From assembly GCA_947643665.1 (NCBI GenBank), contig CANRWW010000009.1:1-64000 (forward strand): 64,000 nt of DNA. The letters are read 5' to 3'. Of this stretch, positions 44,152 to 53,153 are shown one piece after another. The notes under the pieces are model-generated. The model made no database searches. It was not told the DNA's origin and saw only the letters and a list, made by a program, of their open reading frames with translations. The stretch is from an uncultured Porphyromonadaceae bacterium (lineage in GTDB: Bacteria; Bacteroidota; Bacteroidia; Bacteroidales; Muribaculaceae). Each line of letters begins with the position of its first letter. Position 1 is the first letter of the stretch. The translations under genes were made by a program, and so were the position numbers.

Positions 44152-44829
44152 ATGAAGAGGCTGATCCTACAGATATTGCTGCTTCTCGTTTTTGTAGCCC
44201 CCAGGGCTGCGGCGCAGGAGGAGACCTACCGTTTTGATATCGGCGGGCAGATCGGTATGGCTGGTTATCTGGGTGATGCATCATCAAATATTTTCGGCCA
44301 TCCGGGCTTTTCAGGGGGAGCCTCTTTCCGTTATCTTCCCGATGCAAGATGGGCGGTGAGAACGGTGTTCAATGTGCATGCGTTGAGTGGTAATACTGCT
44401 GATATGGACGATGTGCTCCCTGATTTCAAGGAGTACAGTTTCAAGTCAACAGCGTTTGATCTCGGCGGCCGTGTTGAGTTTAATTTCTTCAGCTATGGTA
44501 TTGGCGAGACATATAAGAAATTGCGCCGTTGGAGTCCGTATTTGACGGTTGGTGTCGGTGTGACTTTGGCCACATGCTCTGGCGAGAGCAATTTTGGCTT
44601 TAATATACCTATGGGTGCGGGAATAAAGTATAAAATAAAGGAGAGACTGAATCTCGGCCTGGAATTTACCATGACCAAGGTGTTTTCGGATCATGTGGAC
44701 GGGGTTCTGTCTGATCTTTACCAGATACAAAGTTCATTTGTTAAAAATACCGACTGGTATTCAAATATATCCCTCTCTCTTACTTATGAATTCGGCAAGC
44801 GGTGTGCCACTTGTCATTATGTGGATTGA
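44152..44829 (+). CDS. DUF6089-like outer-membrane beta-barrel protein
   Basis: 225 residues. Signal peptide (1-21, ending AAAQ). The mature chain shows alternating hydrophobic strands typical of an eight-stranded barrel (FDIGGQIGMAGYLGD, FDLGGRVEFNFF, NISLSLTYEF), ending in a short cytosolic-like tail. Its position between DUF6242 and uppS is conserved in the order. Function unknown; an outer-membrane structural or assembly role is inferred. It ends 3 bp before uppS. Confidence 0.8.
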   Translation: MKRLILQILLLLVFVAPRAAAQEETYRFDIGGQIGMAGYLGDASSNIFGHPGFSGGASFRYLPDARWAVRTVFNVHALSGNTADMDDVLPDFKEYSFKSTAFDLGGRVEFNFFSYGIGETYKKLRRWSPYLTVGVGVTLATCSGESNFGFNIPMGAGIKYKIKERLNLGLEFTMTKVFSDHVDGVLSDLYQIQSSFVKNTDWYSNISLSLTYEFGKRCATCHYVD

Positions 44830-44832
44830 ACG

Positions 44833-45579
44833 ATGATGAACGAAACCGGCAAAGCTACCAGACAAGTGCCGTCGCATGTGGCGATAATCATGGACGGCAA
44901 TGGCCGTTGGGCTCAGGCTCGTGGGCTTGACCGTTCCCAAGGGCACGTGGAGGGAGTGAACACCGTGCGCCGCATAACAGAGGTGGCGTCTGAAATGGGG
45001 GTGAAATATCTTACCCTCTATGCTTTCTCTATGGAAAACTGGAACCGTCCGAAAGATGAAGTTGACGCCCTGATGCACCTTATAGGCATCGCCATAGAGC
45101 GTGAAACCCCAGACTTGATTAAAAATAATGTGCGCCTTACTATGATCGGAGATGTGGAGCGTATGCCTTCTGAAGCGTTGGACCGGCTACGGGGGTGCAT
45201 AGCCCGCACATCGCATTGCACAGGCCTGAATCTGAATCTGGCATTGAGCTATTCGGCCAGATGGGAGATTGCAGATGCTGCCCGGCGCATAGCTTACGAT
45301 GCATTGGCGGGGAAAATAGATGCTGCAGAAATCAACGAGGCGACGGTAAGCAGTTATCTTACGACAGCCTCAATGCCGGATCCCGATTTGCTAATCCGTA
45401 CAGGCGGGGATTTGCGGATCAGCAACTTCCTGTTGTGGCAGATTGCCTATGCGGAGATATATGTTACTCCCACATATTGGCCGGATTTTACAAAAGATGC
45501 TTTCCGGGAGGCACTTGCGCAGTTCGGCAAGCGTGAACGTCGCTTCGGACTTACCGGTGAGCAGATACGCGCCATATGA
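44833..45579 (+). CDS. uppS: Undecaprenyl diphosphate synthase (isoprenyl transferase)
   Basis: 248 residues. The cis-prenyltransferase fold is complete: HVAIIMDGNGRWAQARG with the catalytic Asp21, TLYAFSMENWNRP, LNLALSYSARWEI and RTGGDLRISNFLLWQIAYAE. The product is the C55 carrier lipid for peptidoglycan, O-antigen and capsule. Start could be the ATG at 44833 or 44836. The stop overlaps an ATG of the bamA frame, but that ATG is probably not the real bamA start. Confidence 0.96.
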   Translation: MMNETGKATRQVPSHVAIIMDGNGRWAQARGLDRSQGHVEGVNTVRRITEVASEMGVKYLTLYAFSMENWNRPKDEVDALMHLIGIAIERETPDLIKNNVRLTMIGDVERMPSEALDRLRGCIARTSHCTGLNLNLALSYSARWEIADAARRIAYDALAGKIDAAEINEATVSSYLTTASMPDPDLLIRTGGDLRISNFLLWQIAYAEIYVTPTYWPDFTKDAFREALAQFGKRERRFGLTGEQIRAI

Positions 45580-45650
45580 CAAATATTCTTTCTCTGTTAT
45601 CTGAATCTCTCTCGTTCATTATGCTGAAATTTACGACACGTTTTTACGTT

Positions 45651-48275
45651 ATGCGATATAGACTGCTTTTAGCTCTTTTCTCTCTCTGCTTTACCATTGG
45701 TGCGCTCCATGCACAGGAGCGTCCTGACACGATATATAATCCACCCATAGTCTACACCGGAATGCCGTCGGAATATGAAATAGCCGACATAAGGGTAAGC
45801 GGTGCCGACGGATATGAGGATTATATAGTGATAGGTTACTCAGGTCTTAAAAAGGGGGACCGTATAGAGATACCGGGCGATGAAGTGACAACTGCGGTAA
45901 AACGCCTGATGCGTCAGGGACTTTTTGCCCAGGCACAGATCCTGGTTGATAAAATTGCAGGCGATAAGGCTTGGCTGAATATAAACCTCCGTCCGCAACC
46001 GCGCATATCGGAAGTCCGTTACAGCGGTATGAAAAAAGGGGAGCGTGAAGATATCCAGAAGCGCCTCCAACTTATGAAAGGGAATCAGATAACCCAGAAT
46101 ATAGTAAATCGCGCCACTGCAATTATAAAGCAGTATTATTCTGAGAAAGGATATGGCAAGGCGGCCGTGAACATTGTGCTTCAGGATGATCTCTCCAATG
46201 AGAATGAGATGATTGTGAACATCAATGTTGACAAACATGGTAAAGTCAAGGTGCATAAAATTTACATAGATGGCAATGAAGTGTTGAGCGACGGCAAGCT
46301 CAAACGTGTCATTAAGAAAACCAATGAAGGCAGCAATCTTTGGAAACTGTTCAGCCAGAAGAAGTTTGTAGAACAGGATTACAAGGATGACCTCAACAGG
46401 ATTGTCAATAAATACAATGAGCTGGGATATCGTGATGCTAAGATATTGAGCGACAGTGTTGTGCCTTATGGCGACAATAAGGTTGACGTATATATTACCC
46501 TTGATGAAGGAAAAAAATATTATATAAGCGATATAAATTGGGTAGGTAATACGATTTATAATACAGACCAGCTCAATTATATCCTGGGCATGAAGCCGGG
46601 CGACGTATACAACCAGAAAGAGTTGGAAAAACGTCTCAATACCGATGACGATGCGGTATCAAGCGCCTATATGGATAAGGGTTATCTGTTCTACCAGCTT
46701 GTGCCTATTGAGAAAAATGTGCATGGCGACTCCATTGATTTGGAATTACGTATGTTCGAGGGTCCTCAGGCGCGTGTCAACAAGGTTGTGATAAATGGCA
46801 ACGACCGATTGTATGAAAAAGTGGTGCGTCGTGAGTTATATGTGAAACCGGGGGAACTTTTCAGCAAAAGCGATCTGATCCGTTCTGCACGCGAAATCGC
46901 CCAGACCGGCCACTTCAACCCGGAGACGATAGATCCGCGCGTGGAGCCGAACGAAGATAACGGCACCGTGGATGTGTTGTTCAATCTTGAATCAAAGGCA
47001 AATGACCAGATTGAGTTCTCTCTCGGATGGGGACAGACCGGTCTCATAGGAAAGGTCGCATTGAAATTTACGAACTTTTCCATGCGCAACCTGTTTAATC
47101 CAACCTCATTCAAGGGGCTTATCCCTCAGGGTGAAGGACAGACTTTTACTATCAGTGCGCAAACGAATGCGCGGTATTTCCAGATGTATTCGGTTTCGTT
47201 CCTTGATCCGTGGTTCGGTGGCAAGCGCCCCAATTCATTGCAGGTTTCGGCATATTATAGCCGTCAGACAGGTGTGAATTCGTCGTATTATAACAGCAAC
47301 TGGTCAAATCCTTATTTGTATGGCGGTTACGGTTACGGCTATGGTTACGGGTCAAATTACTATAACGACTATTACACCAATTCCATCCAGAACGCATATG
47401 ACCCGAACAAGGTGCTGCAAATGGCAGGTGTGACGATCGGTTTCGGCAAACGTCTGAATTGGCCGGATGATTACTTTACTTTCACTACCGAACTCACCTA
47501 CAACTGGTATTATCTCAAGAACTGGGAGTATCTTTATTATATGAACAACGGTACTTCCAATGCTCTTGTGCTTGGTCTGACTTTGCAGAGAAACTCAATA
47601 GATAATCCTCTTTATACACGTCGTGGTTCCACATTCTCACTTAATTTGCAACTTACTCCTCCTGCATCGCTTTTCGGTAAGAAAAATTGGGAGAAACTTT
47701 ACAATGAGAATACCACTGCGTCCAAGAAAGAACTTTATCGCTGGATAGAGTATTGGAAACTGCGTTTCAAATCGCGTACATACACTCCTCTTACCGATCC
47801 TGACGGAAAATGGACACTTGTGTTGATGACCAGGGCTGATGTCGGCCTGTTAGGAAGCTATAACAAATGGTTGAGATCCCCGTTCGAGACATTCTATGTA
47901 GGTGGTGACGGTATGAGCGGATCATATACATATGCTACCGAAACAATCGCTTTACGCGGTTATGAGAACGGTGCTCTTACACCATGGGGCAAGGAGGGAT
48001 ACGCCTATACCAGATTTGGAGTGGAATTGCATTTCCCCTTCCTGCTGCAGCCGACAACGACCATTTATGGTCTTGTGTTTGCCGAGGGGGGTAACGCATG
48101 GTCATCAGTCAAAGAGTTCTCGCCGTTCAATTTGAAACGCAGCGCCGGTGCCGGTGTGCGCATCTTCCTTCCCATGGTCGGCCTTATGGGTATAGACTGG
48201 GCATATGGTTTCGACACAGTGTTCGGCCAGAAAGGCGGTTCTCACTTCCACTTCATTCTCGGCCAGGAATTCTGA
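45651..48275 (+). CDS. bamA: Outer-membrane protein assembly factor BamA
   Basis: About 874 residues from ATG 45651, which begins a proper signal peptide (MRYRLLLALFSLCFTIGALH). An upstream in-frame ATG at 45576 overlaps uppS but gives a poor signal. The POTRA repeats cover about 30-425 (YADIRVSG-like, YSGMKKGERE, KIYIDGNEVLSD, DINWVGNTIYN, KVVINGNDRLYE). The barrel domain follows, closing with HFHFILGQEF whose terminal Phe is the standard recognition signal. It folds barrel proteins into the outer membrane. A Gly/Tyr-rich insert (about residues 557-577) is unusual. Confidence 0.93.
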   Translation: MRYRLLLALFSLCFTIGALHAQERPDTIYNPPIVYTGMPSEYEIADIRVSGADGYEDYIVIGYSGLKKGDRIEIPGDEVTTAVKRLMRQGLFAQAQILVDKIAGDKAWLNINLRPQPRISEVRYSGMKKGEREDIQKRLQLMKGNQITQNIVNRATAIIKQYYSEKGYGKAAVNIVLQDDLSNENEMIVNINVDKHGKVKVHKIYIDGNEVLSDGKLKRVIKKTNEGSNLWKLFSQKKFVEQDYKDDLNRIVNKYNELGYRDAKILSDSVVPYGDNKVDVYITLDEGKKYYISDINWVGNTIYNTDQLNYILGMKPGDVYNQKELEKRLNTDDDAVSSAYMDKGYLFYQLVPIEKNVHGDSIDLELRMFEGPQARVNKVVINGNDRLYEKVVRRELYVKPGELFSKSDLIRSAREIAQTGHFNPETIDPRVEPNEDNGTVDVLFNLESKANDQIEFSLGWGQTGLIGKVALKFTNFSMRNLFNPTSFKGLIPQGEGQTFTISAQTNARYFQMYSVSFLDPWFGGKRPNSLQVSAYYSRQTGVNSSYYNSNWSNPYLYGGYGYGYGYGSNYYNDYYTNSIQNAYDPNKVLQMAGVTIGFGKRLNWPDDYFTFTTELTYNWYYLKNWEYLYYMNNGTSNALVLGLTLQRNSIDNPLYTRRGSTFSLNLQLTPPASLFGKKNWEKLYNENTTASKKELYRWIEYWKLRFKSRTYTPLTDPDGKWTLVLMTRADVGLLGSYNKWLRSPFETFYVGGDGMSGSYTYATETIALRGYENGALTPWGKEGYAYTRFGVELHFPFLLQPTTTIYGLVFAEGGNAWSSVKEFSPFNLKRSAGAGVRIFLPMVGLMGIDWAYGFDTVFGQKGGSHFHFILGQEF

Positions 48276-48373
48276 TCCGGCATTGCAGGTGGCTTCAGGG
48301 AGGCCATTTAAACCTTTTGGTTTCTGAAACGTCTATAATGATATAGACATTAATAATTTAAGATTTGCTTAAA

Positions 48374-48889
48374 ATGAAAAAAATCATATTTTCGTTTCTC
48401 CTGTTTATAGGAATTGCGTTTGCAGGTTCGGCTCAGAAGTTCGCCCTTGTGGATATGGAGTACATACTCAAGAATGTACCGTCATATGAAATGGCCAATG
48501 AGCAGTTGAATCAGCTCTCACAGCGTTGGCAAAAAGAGGTTGAGGCGGTGAGCAAAGAGGCAGACAACATGTATAAACAGTATCTGGCCGATAAAGTGTT
48601 CCTGACCGAAGAGCAGGTGAAAAAACGGGAGAGTGAGATTGTGGCAAAAGAACAGGAGGCGACAGAACTGCGTTACAAATATTTCGGTCCGGAAGGGGAG
48701 CTTTATAAAAAGCGTCAGACACTTATGAAGCCCATCCAGGACGATGTGTACAATGCTGTAAAAAAACTTTCCGAGGAGCGCGGCTACCAGGCGATATTTG
48801 ACCGTGCGTCCTCTGCCAATATCATATACGCGTCGCCGCGTATTGATATAAGTAATGAAGTCCTTTCCAAATTAGGATACAGCAACTGA
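48374..48889 (+). CDS. OmpH/Skp-like periplasmic chaperone, first copy
   Basis: 171 residues from ATG 48374. A TTG nine bases earlier is in frame. Signal peptide (1-20, ending GSAQ). The Skp-like body FALVDMEYILKNVPSYEMAN is followed by a long charged coiled coil (about 45-130). The family holds unfolded outer-membrane proteins in the periplasm and passes them to BamA, whose gene is just upstream. A second copy follows 84 bp later. Confidence 0.9.
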   Translation: MKKIIFSFLLFIGIAFAGSAQKFALVDMEYILKNVPSYEMANEQLNQLSQRWQKEVEAVSKEADNMYKQYLADKVFLTEEQVKKRESEIVAKEQEATELRYKYFGPEGELYKKRQTLMKPIQDDVYNAVKKLSEERGYQAIFDRASSANIIYASPRIDISNEVLSKLGYSN

Positions 48890-48972
48890 CCCCTCATGTG
48901 GCGCGATACAGTCGGAGGCGGTTTCTGACATTAGGAATGAAATAATTTAATATCAAAAACATAACCACAGTA

Positions 48973-49500
48973 ATGATTAAAAAAATTCTTTTGGCCCTCG
49001 TAATGGTACTTCCTATGTGTGTATGGGCCCAGGCTCCTAAGTTCGGTATTGTAGATGTGGATAATATCATTCCTCAGATGCCGGAATTTGTAGAGGCTCA
49101 GAACAAGCTCAGCGAGGCATCAAAGACTTATGAGAGTGAATACGGCAAAATCAACGATGAGCTACAGAAGAAGTATGCCGAGTTTCAGGAGTTGGAAAAA
49201 GATGCTACCACTCTCCAGTCTATAAAGGAACGCCGTATGCAGGATATCCAGGAACTTGACAAGAAAGCGCAACAGTTTGCCCAGACTGCCCAGCAGGATC
49301 TCCAGCGTCAGCAGGCACAGCTTATGCAGCCTATTCAAGAAAAAGTGATGACTGCCATCAAGAGTGTAGGTACTGAAAACGGTTTCACCATGATTTTCCC
49401 ATTGGGTGCGGCTGCTTATACGGCCACTGACGTGCAGGATGTCACTCCTCTGGTAAAAGCAAAACTTGGTGTGAAGGATCAGGCTCCACAGAATCCGTAA
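48973..49500 (+). CDS. OmpH/Skp-like periplasmic chaperone, second copy
   Basis: 175 residues. Signal peptide (1-19, ending VWAQ). KFGIVDVDNIIPQMPEFVEA parallels the opening of its neighbour, then a long Gln/Glu/Lys coiled coil with QQDLQRQQAQLMQPIQEKVM. It is shorter in the coiled-coil region than the first copy and richer in Gln. Two adjacent copies are common in Bacteroidales and could form mixed trimers. A terminator follows at 49522. Confidence 0.9.
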   Translation: MIKKILLALVMVLPMCVWAQAPKFGIVDVDNIIPQMPEFVEAQNKLSEASKTYESEYGKINDELQKKYAEFQELEKDATTLQSIKERRMQDIQELDKKAQQFAQTAQQDLQRQQAQLMQPIQEKVMTAIKSVGTENGFTMIFPLGAAAYTATDVQDVTPLVKAKLGVKDQAPQNP

Positions 49501-49521
49501 ATTATAAATTGACAATACCAT

Positions 49522-49556
49522 CGGGAGGCTCCTATTTCAGGGTAGCCTCCCGTTTT
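49522..49556 (+). terminator. Terminator after the ompH pair
   Basis: CGGGAGGCT (49522-49530) pairs with AGCCTCCCG (49544-49552), followed by TTTT. It closes the uppS-bamA-ompH transcript. Confidence 0.85.
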
Positions 49557-49603
49557 CTGTGTCACCTGTTGTTACAGGTTTCCAATTAAACATAATAAAG
49601 ACT

Positions 49604-50056
49604 ATGGCTGATAATTTTCTTGAGAGACGGATGGAAGATCTGAAAGAGGGCAAACCCTATAGAAAAGGGCATTCTGTTTCCCTCTTTAAAAGAGCGTTCG
49701 TGCTGTGCGGAACAAGGGAAGTTACAGAGAGGGAAGTGCTGCGTTTGCGTAGTGAAGGATGGCGTGTAGCATTTGCAAGTACCGACCTGGATTTCGGAAA
49801 GATGCTGGCCCAGACGTCCGGCTCGCAGTTTCACCCGGTAAGTATATGTGATTTTGACGGTCTGGAAAGAAGTTTAAGGCTCATCTGGCGCGCATGGAGG
49901 GGGCTTGATATTGTAAGGGCAGATATACCGGAGGGGTGGGCTGAGGAAGATTACCGCGATAATATAAACAGATTGGTGGTGGAAGTTAGAGGAAGCCAGC
50001 CTGTTGTTTGCGATGACGGTACATGTATCGAAGTGGTCGCATCATATGGTGAATGA
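49604..50056 (+). CDS. Small uncharacterised protein with a Rossmann-like pattern
   Basis: 150 residues from ATG 49604. A GTG at 49559 is in frame but lies in the terminator flank. The segment VLRLRSEGWRVAFASTDLDF, with SICDFDG and GLDIVRADIPEGW, resembles the strand-turn-helix order of a short-chain dehydrogenase N-terminus, but GxxxGxG and the YxxxK site are missing. It may be a degenerate SDR or a different alpha/beta protein. No signal peptide. It stands alone between two terminator-like hairpins, just upstream of the nuo operon. Confidence 0.6.
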   Translation: MADNFLERRMEDLKEGKPYRKGHSVSLFKRAFVLCGTREVTEREVLRLRSEGWRVAFASTDLDFGKMLAQTSGSQFHPVSICDFDGLERSLRLIWRAWRGLDIVRADIPEGWAEEDYRDNINRLVVEVRGSQPVVCDDGTCIEVVASYGE

Positions 50057-50140
50057 TTTTCAGTATGCGGTTTCTTTATCGGATATGAGACTTTGCTGCC
50101 TATGTAGGGTTGTTTTAACAAGACTGGTGACAACAATAAG

Positions 50141-50164
50141 GCCATTTTGAGTGGTTAAAATGGC
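50141..50164 (+). terminator. Hairpin after the small unknown gene
   Basis: GCCATTTT (50141-50148) pairs exactly with AAAATGGC (50157-50164), with an 8-nt loop. It is a possible terminator before the nuo promoter. The T tract after it is short. Confidence 0.45.
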
Positions 50165-50185
50165 TTATAATTCAAAAAAAAACCT

Positions 50186-50193
50186 TATCTTTG
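50186..50193 (+). promoter_or_regulatory. -7 promoter element of the nuo-atp operon
   Basis: TATCTTTG is a perfect TAnnTTTG box, about 135 bp upstream of nuoA. A TTTG at the expected -33 distance is missing. This is the best promoter candidate for the whole nuo-atp-nuo unit. Confidence 0.55.
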
Positions 50194-50212
50194 CCCTCAA
50201 ATTTGAGAGGGC
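50193..50212 (+). promoter_or_regulatory. Leader hairpin next to the nuo transcription start
   Basis: GCCCTC (50193-50198... via loop AAATTTGA) pairs with GAGGGC (50207-50212). The stem lies right at or after the predicted start of transcription, so it would cap the 5' end of the mRNA and may protect it from decay. Confidence 0.4.
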
Positions 50213-50327
50213 GTCGTCTGTGTGGTATTGTCCATGCAGTTGGTCAAATGTCGTGTTTTCTGCCAATGCATTGACTTATAGGATGATTTGTGGCGTTCTC
50301 ATCTAACAAACGATTATTCGTAACATT

Positions 50328-50705
50328 ATGATATCATTAGGAATTTTTGGTATTGACAATGCAGTGATGGCCATAACGGCGCTACTCACTGGCGCCGGGC
50401 TTGTGGCGTTGGCCATGTGGCTTGCGGGGCTTATTTCACCCCGTTCGTTCAACCCTCAAAAAGGGGAGGCTTATGAGTGTGGTATTCCTACCCGCGGTGT
50501 CTCTATGACCCGTTTCCATGTAGGATATTATCTCTTTGCCATTCTCTTTCTGATGTTTGATGTAGAAACAGTTTTTCTATTTCCATGGGCAGTATGCCTC
50601 CGTTCTCTCGGTGGCGCGGGTGTCGCATGTGTTGCTGTGTTTTTTGCCATCTTAGTGCTCGGGCTCGTCTACGCCTGGCGGAAAGGAGCTCTTGAATGGA
50701 AATGA
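50328..50705 (+). CDS. nuoA: NADH-quinone oxidoreductase subunit A
   Basis: 125 residues with three membrane helices (about 10-35, 65-88, 95-117). The conserved loop FNPQKGEAYECGIPTRG (about 42-58) contains the family Cys/Glu/Gly set, and LFLMFDVETVFLFPWA is the second signature. NuoA sits at the junction of the membrane arm and the quinone site of complex I. It is the first gene of the operon and overlaps nuoB. Confidence 0.95.
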   Translation: MISLGIFGIDNAVMAITALLTGAGLVALAMWLAGLISPRSFNPQKGEAYECGIPTRGVSMTRFHVGYYLFAILFLMFDVETVFLFPWAVCLRSLGGAGVACVAVFFAILVLGLVYAWRKGALEWK

Positions 50706-51307
50706 AAGAGATTACAACAAAATCCATGCCCTATGATGCATGGAAAGACAATGAGTATATTGAAAAGCTCGTGAATGAGCTTCGTGAGAGTGGTACAAAC
50801 GTGATTGTGGGCTCTCTTGACAAACTTATCAACTGGGGGCGCTCCAACTCAATCTGGCCTTTGACTTTTGCCACCAGTTGCTGTGGCATAGAGTTCGTGT
50901 CGCTTGGAGCTGCACGTTTTGATATGGCACGTTTTGGATGGGAAGTGGCCCGTTCATCCCCCCGCCAGGCCGACTTCATGATGGTGGCTGGAACTATTGT
51001 GAACCGTATGGTGCCCGTGTTCCGCCGTCTGTATGACCAGCTTGCCGAGCCGAAATATGTCATCGCATGCGGCAGTTGTGCAATATCCGGCGGTCCTTTC
51101 CGCAAATCATATCATGTGGCAAAAGGTATAGAAGACATTGTGCCGGTTGATGTGTTTGTGCCAGGCTGTCCTCCCCGTCCTGAAGCCATGATATATGGAA
51201 TAATGCAGCTTTCGCGTAAGATGAAAGTAGAGCGTTTCTTCGGTGGTGTAAACCGCAAGATGAACCGCAAACAATATCTTGCAGAACATCCTGAAGAAAA
51301 CTGTTAA
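50696..51307 (+). CDS. nuoB: NADH-quinone oxidoreductase subunit B
   Basis: 203 residues. The N2 iron-sulphur cluster ligands are visible: the tandem Cys62-Cys63 (TSCCGIEF), a Cys in ACGSCAISGG and the Cys in VPGCPPRPEA. Arg-rich motif FDMARFGWEVARSSPRQADF is present. It passes electrons to the quinone. The start overlaps the nuoA stop by ten bases; the ATG at 50702 (ATGA overlap) is equally plausible. It has a 30-residue C-terminal extension rich in basic residues. Confidence 0.95.
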   Translation: MEMKEITTKSMPYDAWKDNEYIEKLVNELRESGTNVIVGSLDKLINWGRSNSIWPLTFATSCCGIEFVSLGAARFDMARFGWEVARSSPRQADFMMVAGTIVNRMVPVFRRLYDQLAEPKYVIACGSCAISGGPFRKSYHVAKGIEDIVPVDVFVPGCPPRPEAMIYGIMQLSRKMKVERFFGGVNRKMNRKQYLAEHPEENC

Positions 51308-51326
51308 CGGTCCGCTCCGGCCGTGA

Positions 51327-51355
51327 CAGCGCCCGGATGGCAATCCGGAGCGCTG
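51327..51355 (+). other. Strong hairpin between nuoB and nuoCD
   Basis: CAGCGCCCGGAT (51327-51338) pairs with ATCCGGAGCGCTG (51343-51355), a GC-rich stem with a single bulged base and a 4-nt loop, in a 143-bp gap. There is no T tract, so it is more likely an RNA-processing or stability element than a terminator. Confidence 0.55.
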
Positions 51356-51450
51356 CGACATGGAGCCAATTCAACATCTAAAGGCAGGTAGGGACGCCAA
51401 TCACCCCACGATGCCGCTTGTAAAAGGAATAAAGTAGTAAAGCAAAACAT

Positions 51451-53073
51451 ATGGCTGAATTGCAGAACAAGATCTCCAGACAGTTCCCCGGAGCTACTTT
51501 CGAGGATGGTGAGATTCTGCTCATCAACATCGCCGATGCGCAACTTCATGATTTAATAAAGACATTGCGCGACGAGCATGGGTTCGATTACCTCGTTACG
51601 ATCGTAGGTATGGACTGGAAGACATCAATGGGATGTGTGTATTATCTGGCTGACACAGGCATGAGCCGTTTTGTGTCGGTAAAGACACAGACCGAGGATC
51701 GTGACAACCCGATGCTCCACAGTATTGCCGACCTTTATCGTATTGCCGGCATACTTGAACGTGAGGTATATGATTTTTATGGGATTGTATTTATAAACAA
51801 TCCGGATATGCGTCGCCTGTTCCTGAACATAGACTGGAAAGGTTACCCCCTGCGTAAGGATTATGATGTGAACGATGCCGCTAATGCACCCAGCATTGAA
51901 AATGAGCGCCAGAGCGACCTTACACAGACTTGGGTGGAACTTCCCGACGGGAAAGTGGAGCGTCGTGAGGAAATTGTATTCAAACCGGAGGATTTTGTTG
52001 TCAATATCGGTCCACAGCACCCTGCCACGCATGGTGTGCTCCGTTTCCGTACGGCTGTAGACGGCGAGACTATAAAGAAAATCGATGTCTACATGGGTTA
52101 CATACACAGGGGAGTAGAGAAACTGTGCGAGGATTTATCTTATATGCAGACACTCCATTTTATGGATCGTCTGGATTATTTCTCGGCACATAATTATCAT
52201 CATGGCCTTTGTCTTTGCATAGAAAAAGCAGCAGGGATAGAGGTGCCCCAGCGTGCAGTGGTGGTACGTACGCTCATGGATGAGCTTTCCCGTATAGCAT
52301 CGCATTGTCTCTTTATAGGTACATTCTGCATGGACCTTGGTGCAACGACTATGCTGTTCTATACATTGCGTGTGCGTGAACAGGTCCTTGATATAATGGA
52401 AAAGACCTGCGGCGCCCGCATGACGTTCAATTATGACTGCATCGGCGGTGTCATGGCCGATATACATCCTGATTTTGTAAAGGATGTAAAAGAATTACTC
52501 GCTACTCTTGAAAAGAATGTTGCTGAGTATAACAAACTGTTTACCGGTAATGTGATAGCCAAGAACCGACTTGAGGGTGTAGGTATCCTTAATCACGATG
52601 ATGCGGTATCGTACGCGATAACAGGGCCTTCCGGACGTGCTTCCGGCTGGGCATGCGATGTGCGTAAACTTGTTCCGTATGCGGCATATGACAAAGTTGA
52701 ATTCGAGCAGGTGGTGCGTACCGAAGGCGATTCAATGGCGCGTTTCAAAAACCGTGTTGACGAGATCCTTCAGAGCAAGCATATCATAGAGCAACTTATT
52801 GACAATATACCGGAAGGAGATTTTCTTGCCAAAGTGCCCAAAGTGCTTAAATTGCCTGTCGGACATTGGTTCCAGGTTGTAGAAGGGTGCCGCGGTGTAT
52901 TTGGTGTTTATATCGAAAGCGACGGTTCAAACAAACCGTACCGTTTGAAGTTGGCAACTCCGAGCCTTAACTCTGCCGCTGTAGTGGATCATATAACTCG
53001 CGGACAGAAGATCGCCGACCTTATAACTATTGGCGGATCAATGGATTACATCGTGCCTGACATGGATCGTTGA
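51451..53073 (+). CDS. nuoCD: NADH-quinone oxidoreductase subunit CD (fused)
   Basis: 540 residues. The NuoC part (about 1-165) has RIAGILEREVYDFYGI and GYPLRKDYD. The NuoD part starts with NIGPQHPATHGVLRF (about residue 184) and has GYIHRGVEKL and YFSAHNYHHGLC. The conserved quinone-site His in QHPATH and the Tyr/Asp network are in place. The fusion is usual in Bacteroidetes. It is preceded by a strong hairpin in a 143-bp gap. Confidence 0.95.
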   Translation: MAELQNKISRQFPGATFEDGEILLINIADAQLHDLIKTLRDEHGFDYLVTIVGMDWKTSMGCVYYLADTGMSRFVSVKTQTEDRDNPMLHSIADLYRIAGILEREVYDFYGIVFINNPDMRRLFLNIDWKGYPLRKDYDVNDAANAPSIENERQSDLTQTWVELPDGKVERREEIVFKPEDFVVNIGPQHPATHGVLRFRTAVDGETIKKIDVYMGYIHRGVEKLCEDLSYMQTLHFMDRLDYFSAHNYHHGLCLCIEKAAGIEVPQRAVVVRTLMDELSRIASHCLFIGTFCMDLGATTMLFYTLRVREQVLDIMEKTCGARMTFNYDCIGGVMADIHPDFVKDVKELLATLEKNVAEYNKLFTGNVIAKNRLEGVGILNHDDAVSYAITGPSGRASGWACDVRKLVPYAAYDKVEFEQVVRTEGDSMARFKNRVDEILQSKHIIEQLIDNIPEGDFLAKVPKVLKLPVGHWFQVVEGCRGVFGVYIESDGSNKPYRLKLATPSLNSAAVVDHITRGQKIADLITIGGSMDYIVPDMDR

Positions 53074-53153
53074 CGATTGCGGATCAAGTCAAAGCTGTTA
53101 TTACAATTTAGATTATACTGAAAAAGAATTATTCGACGACAGAACATCACGTT

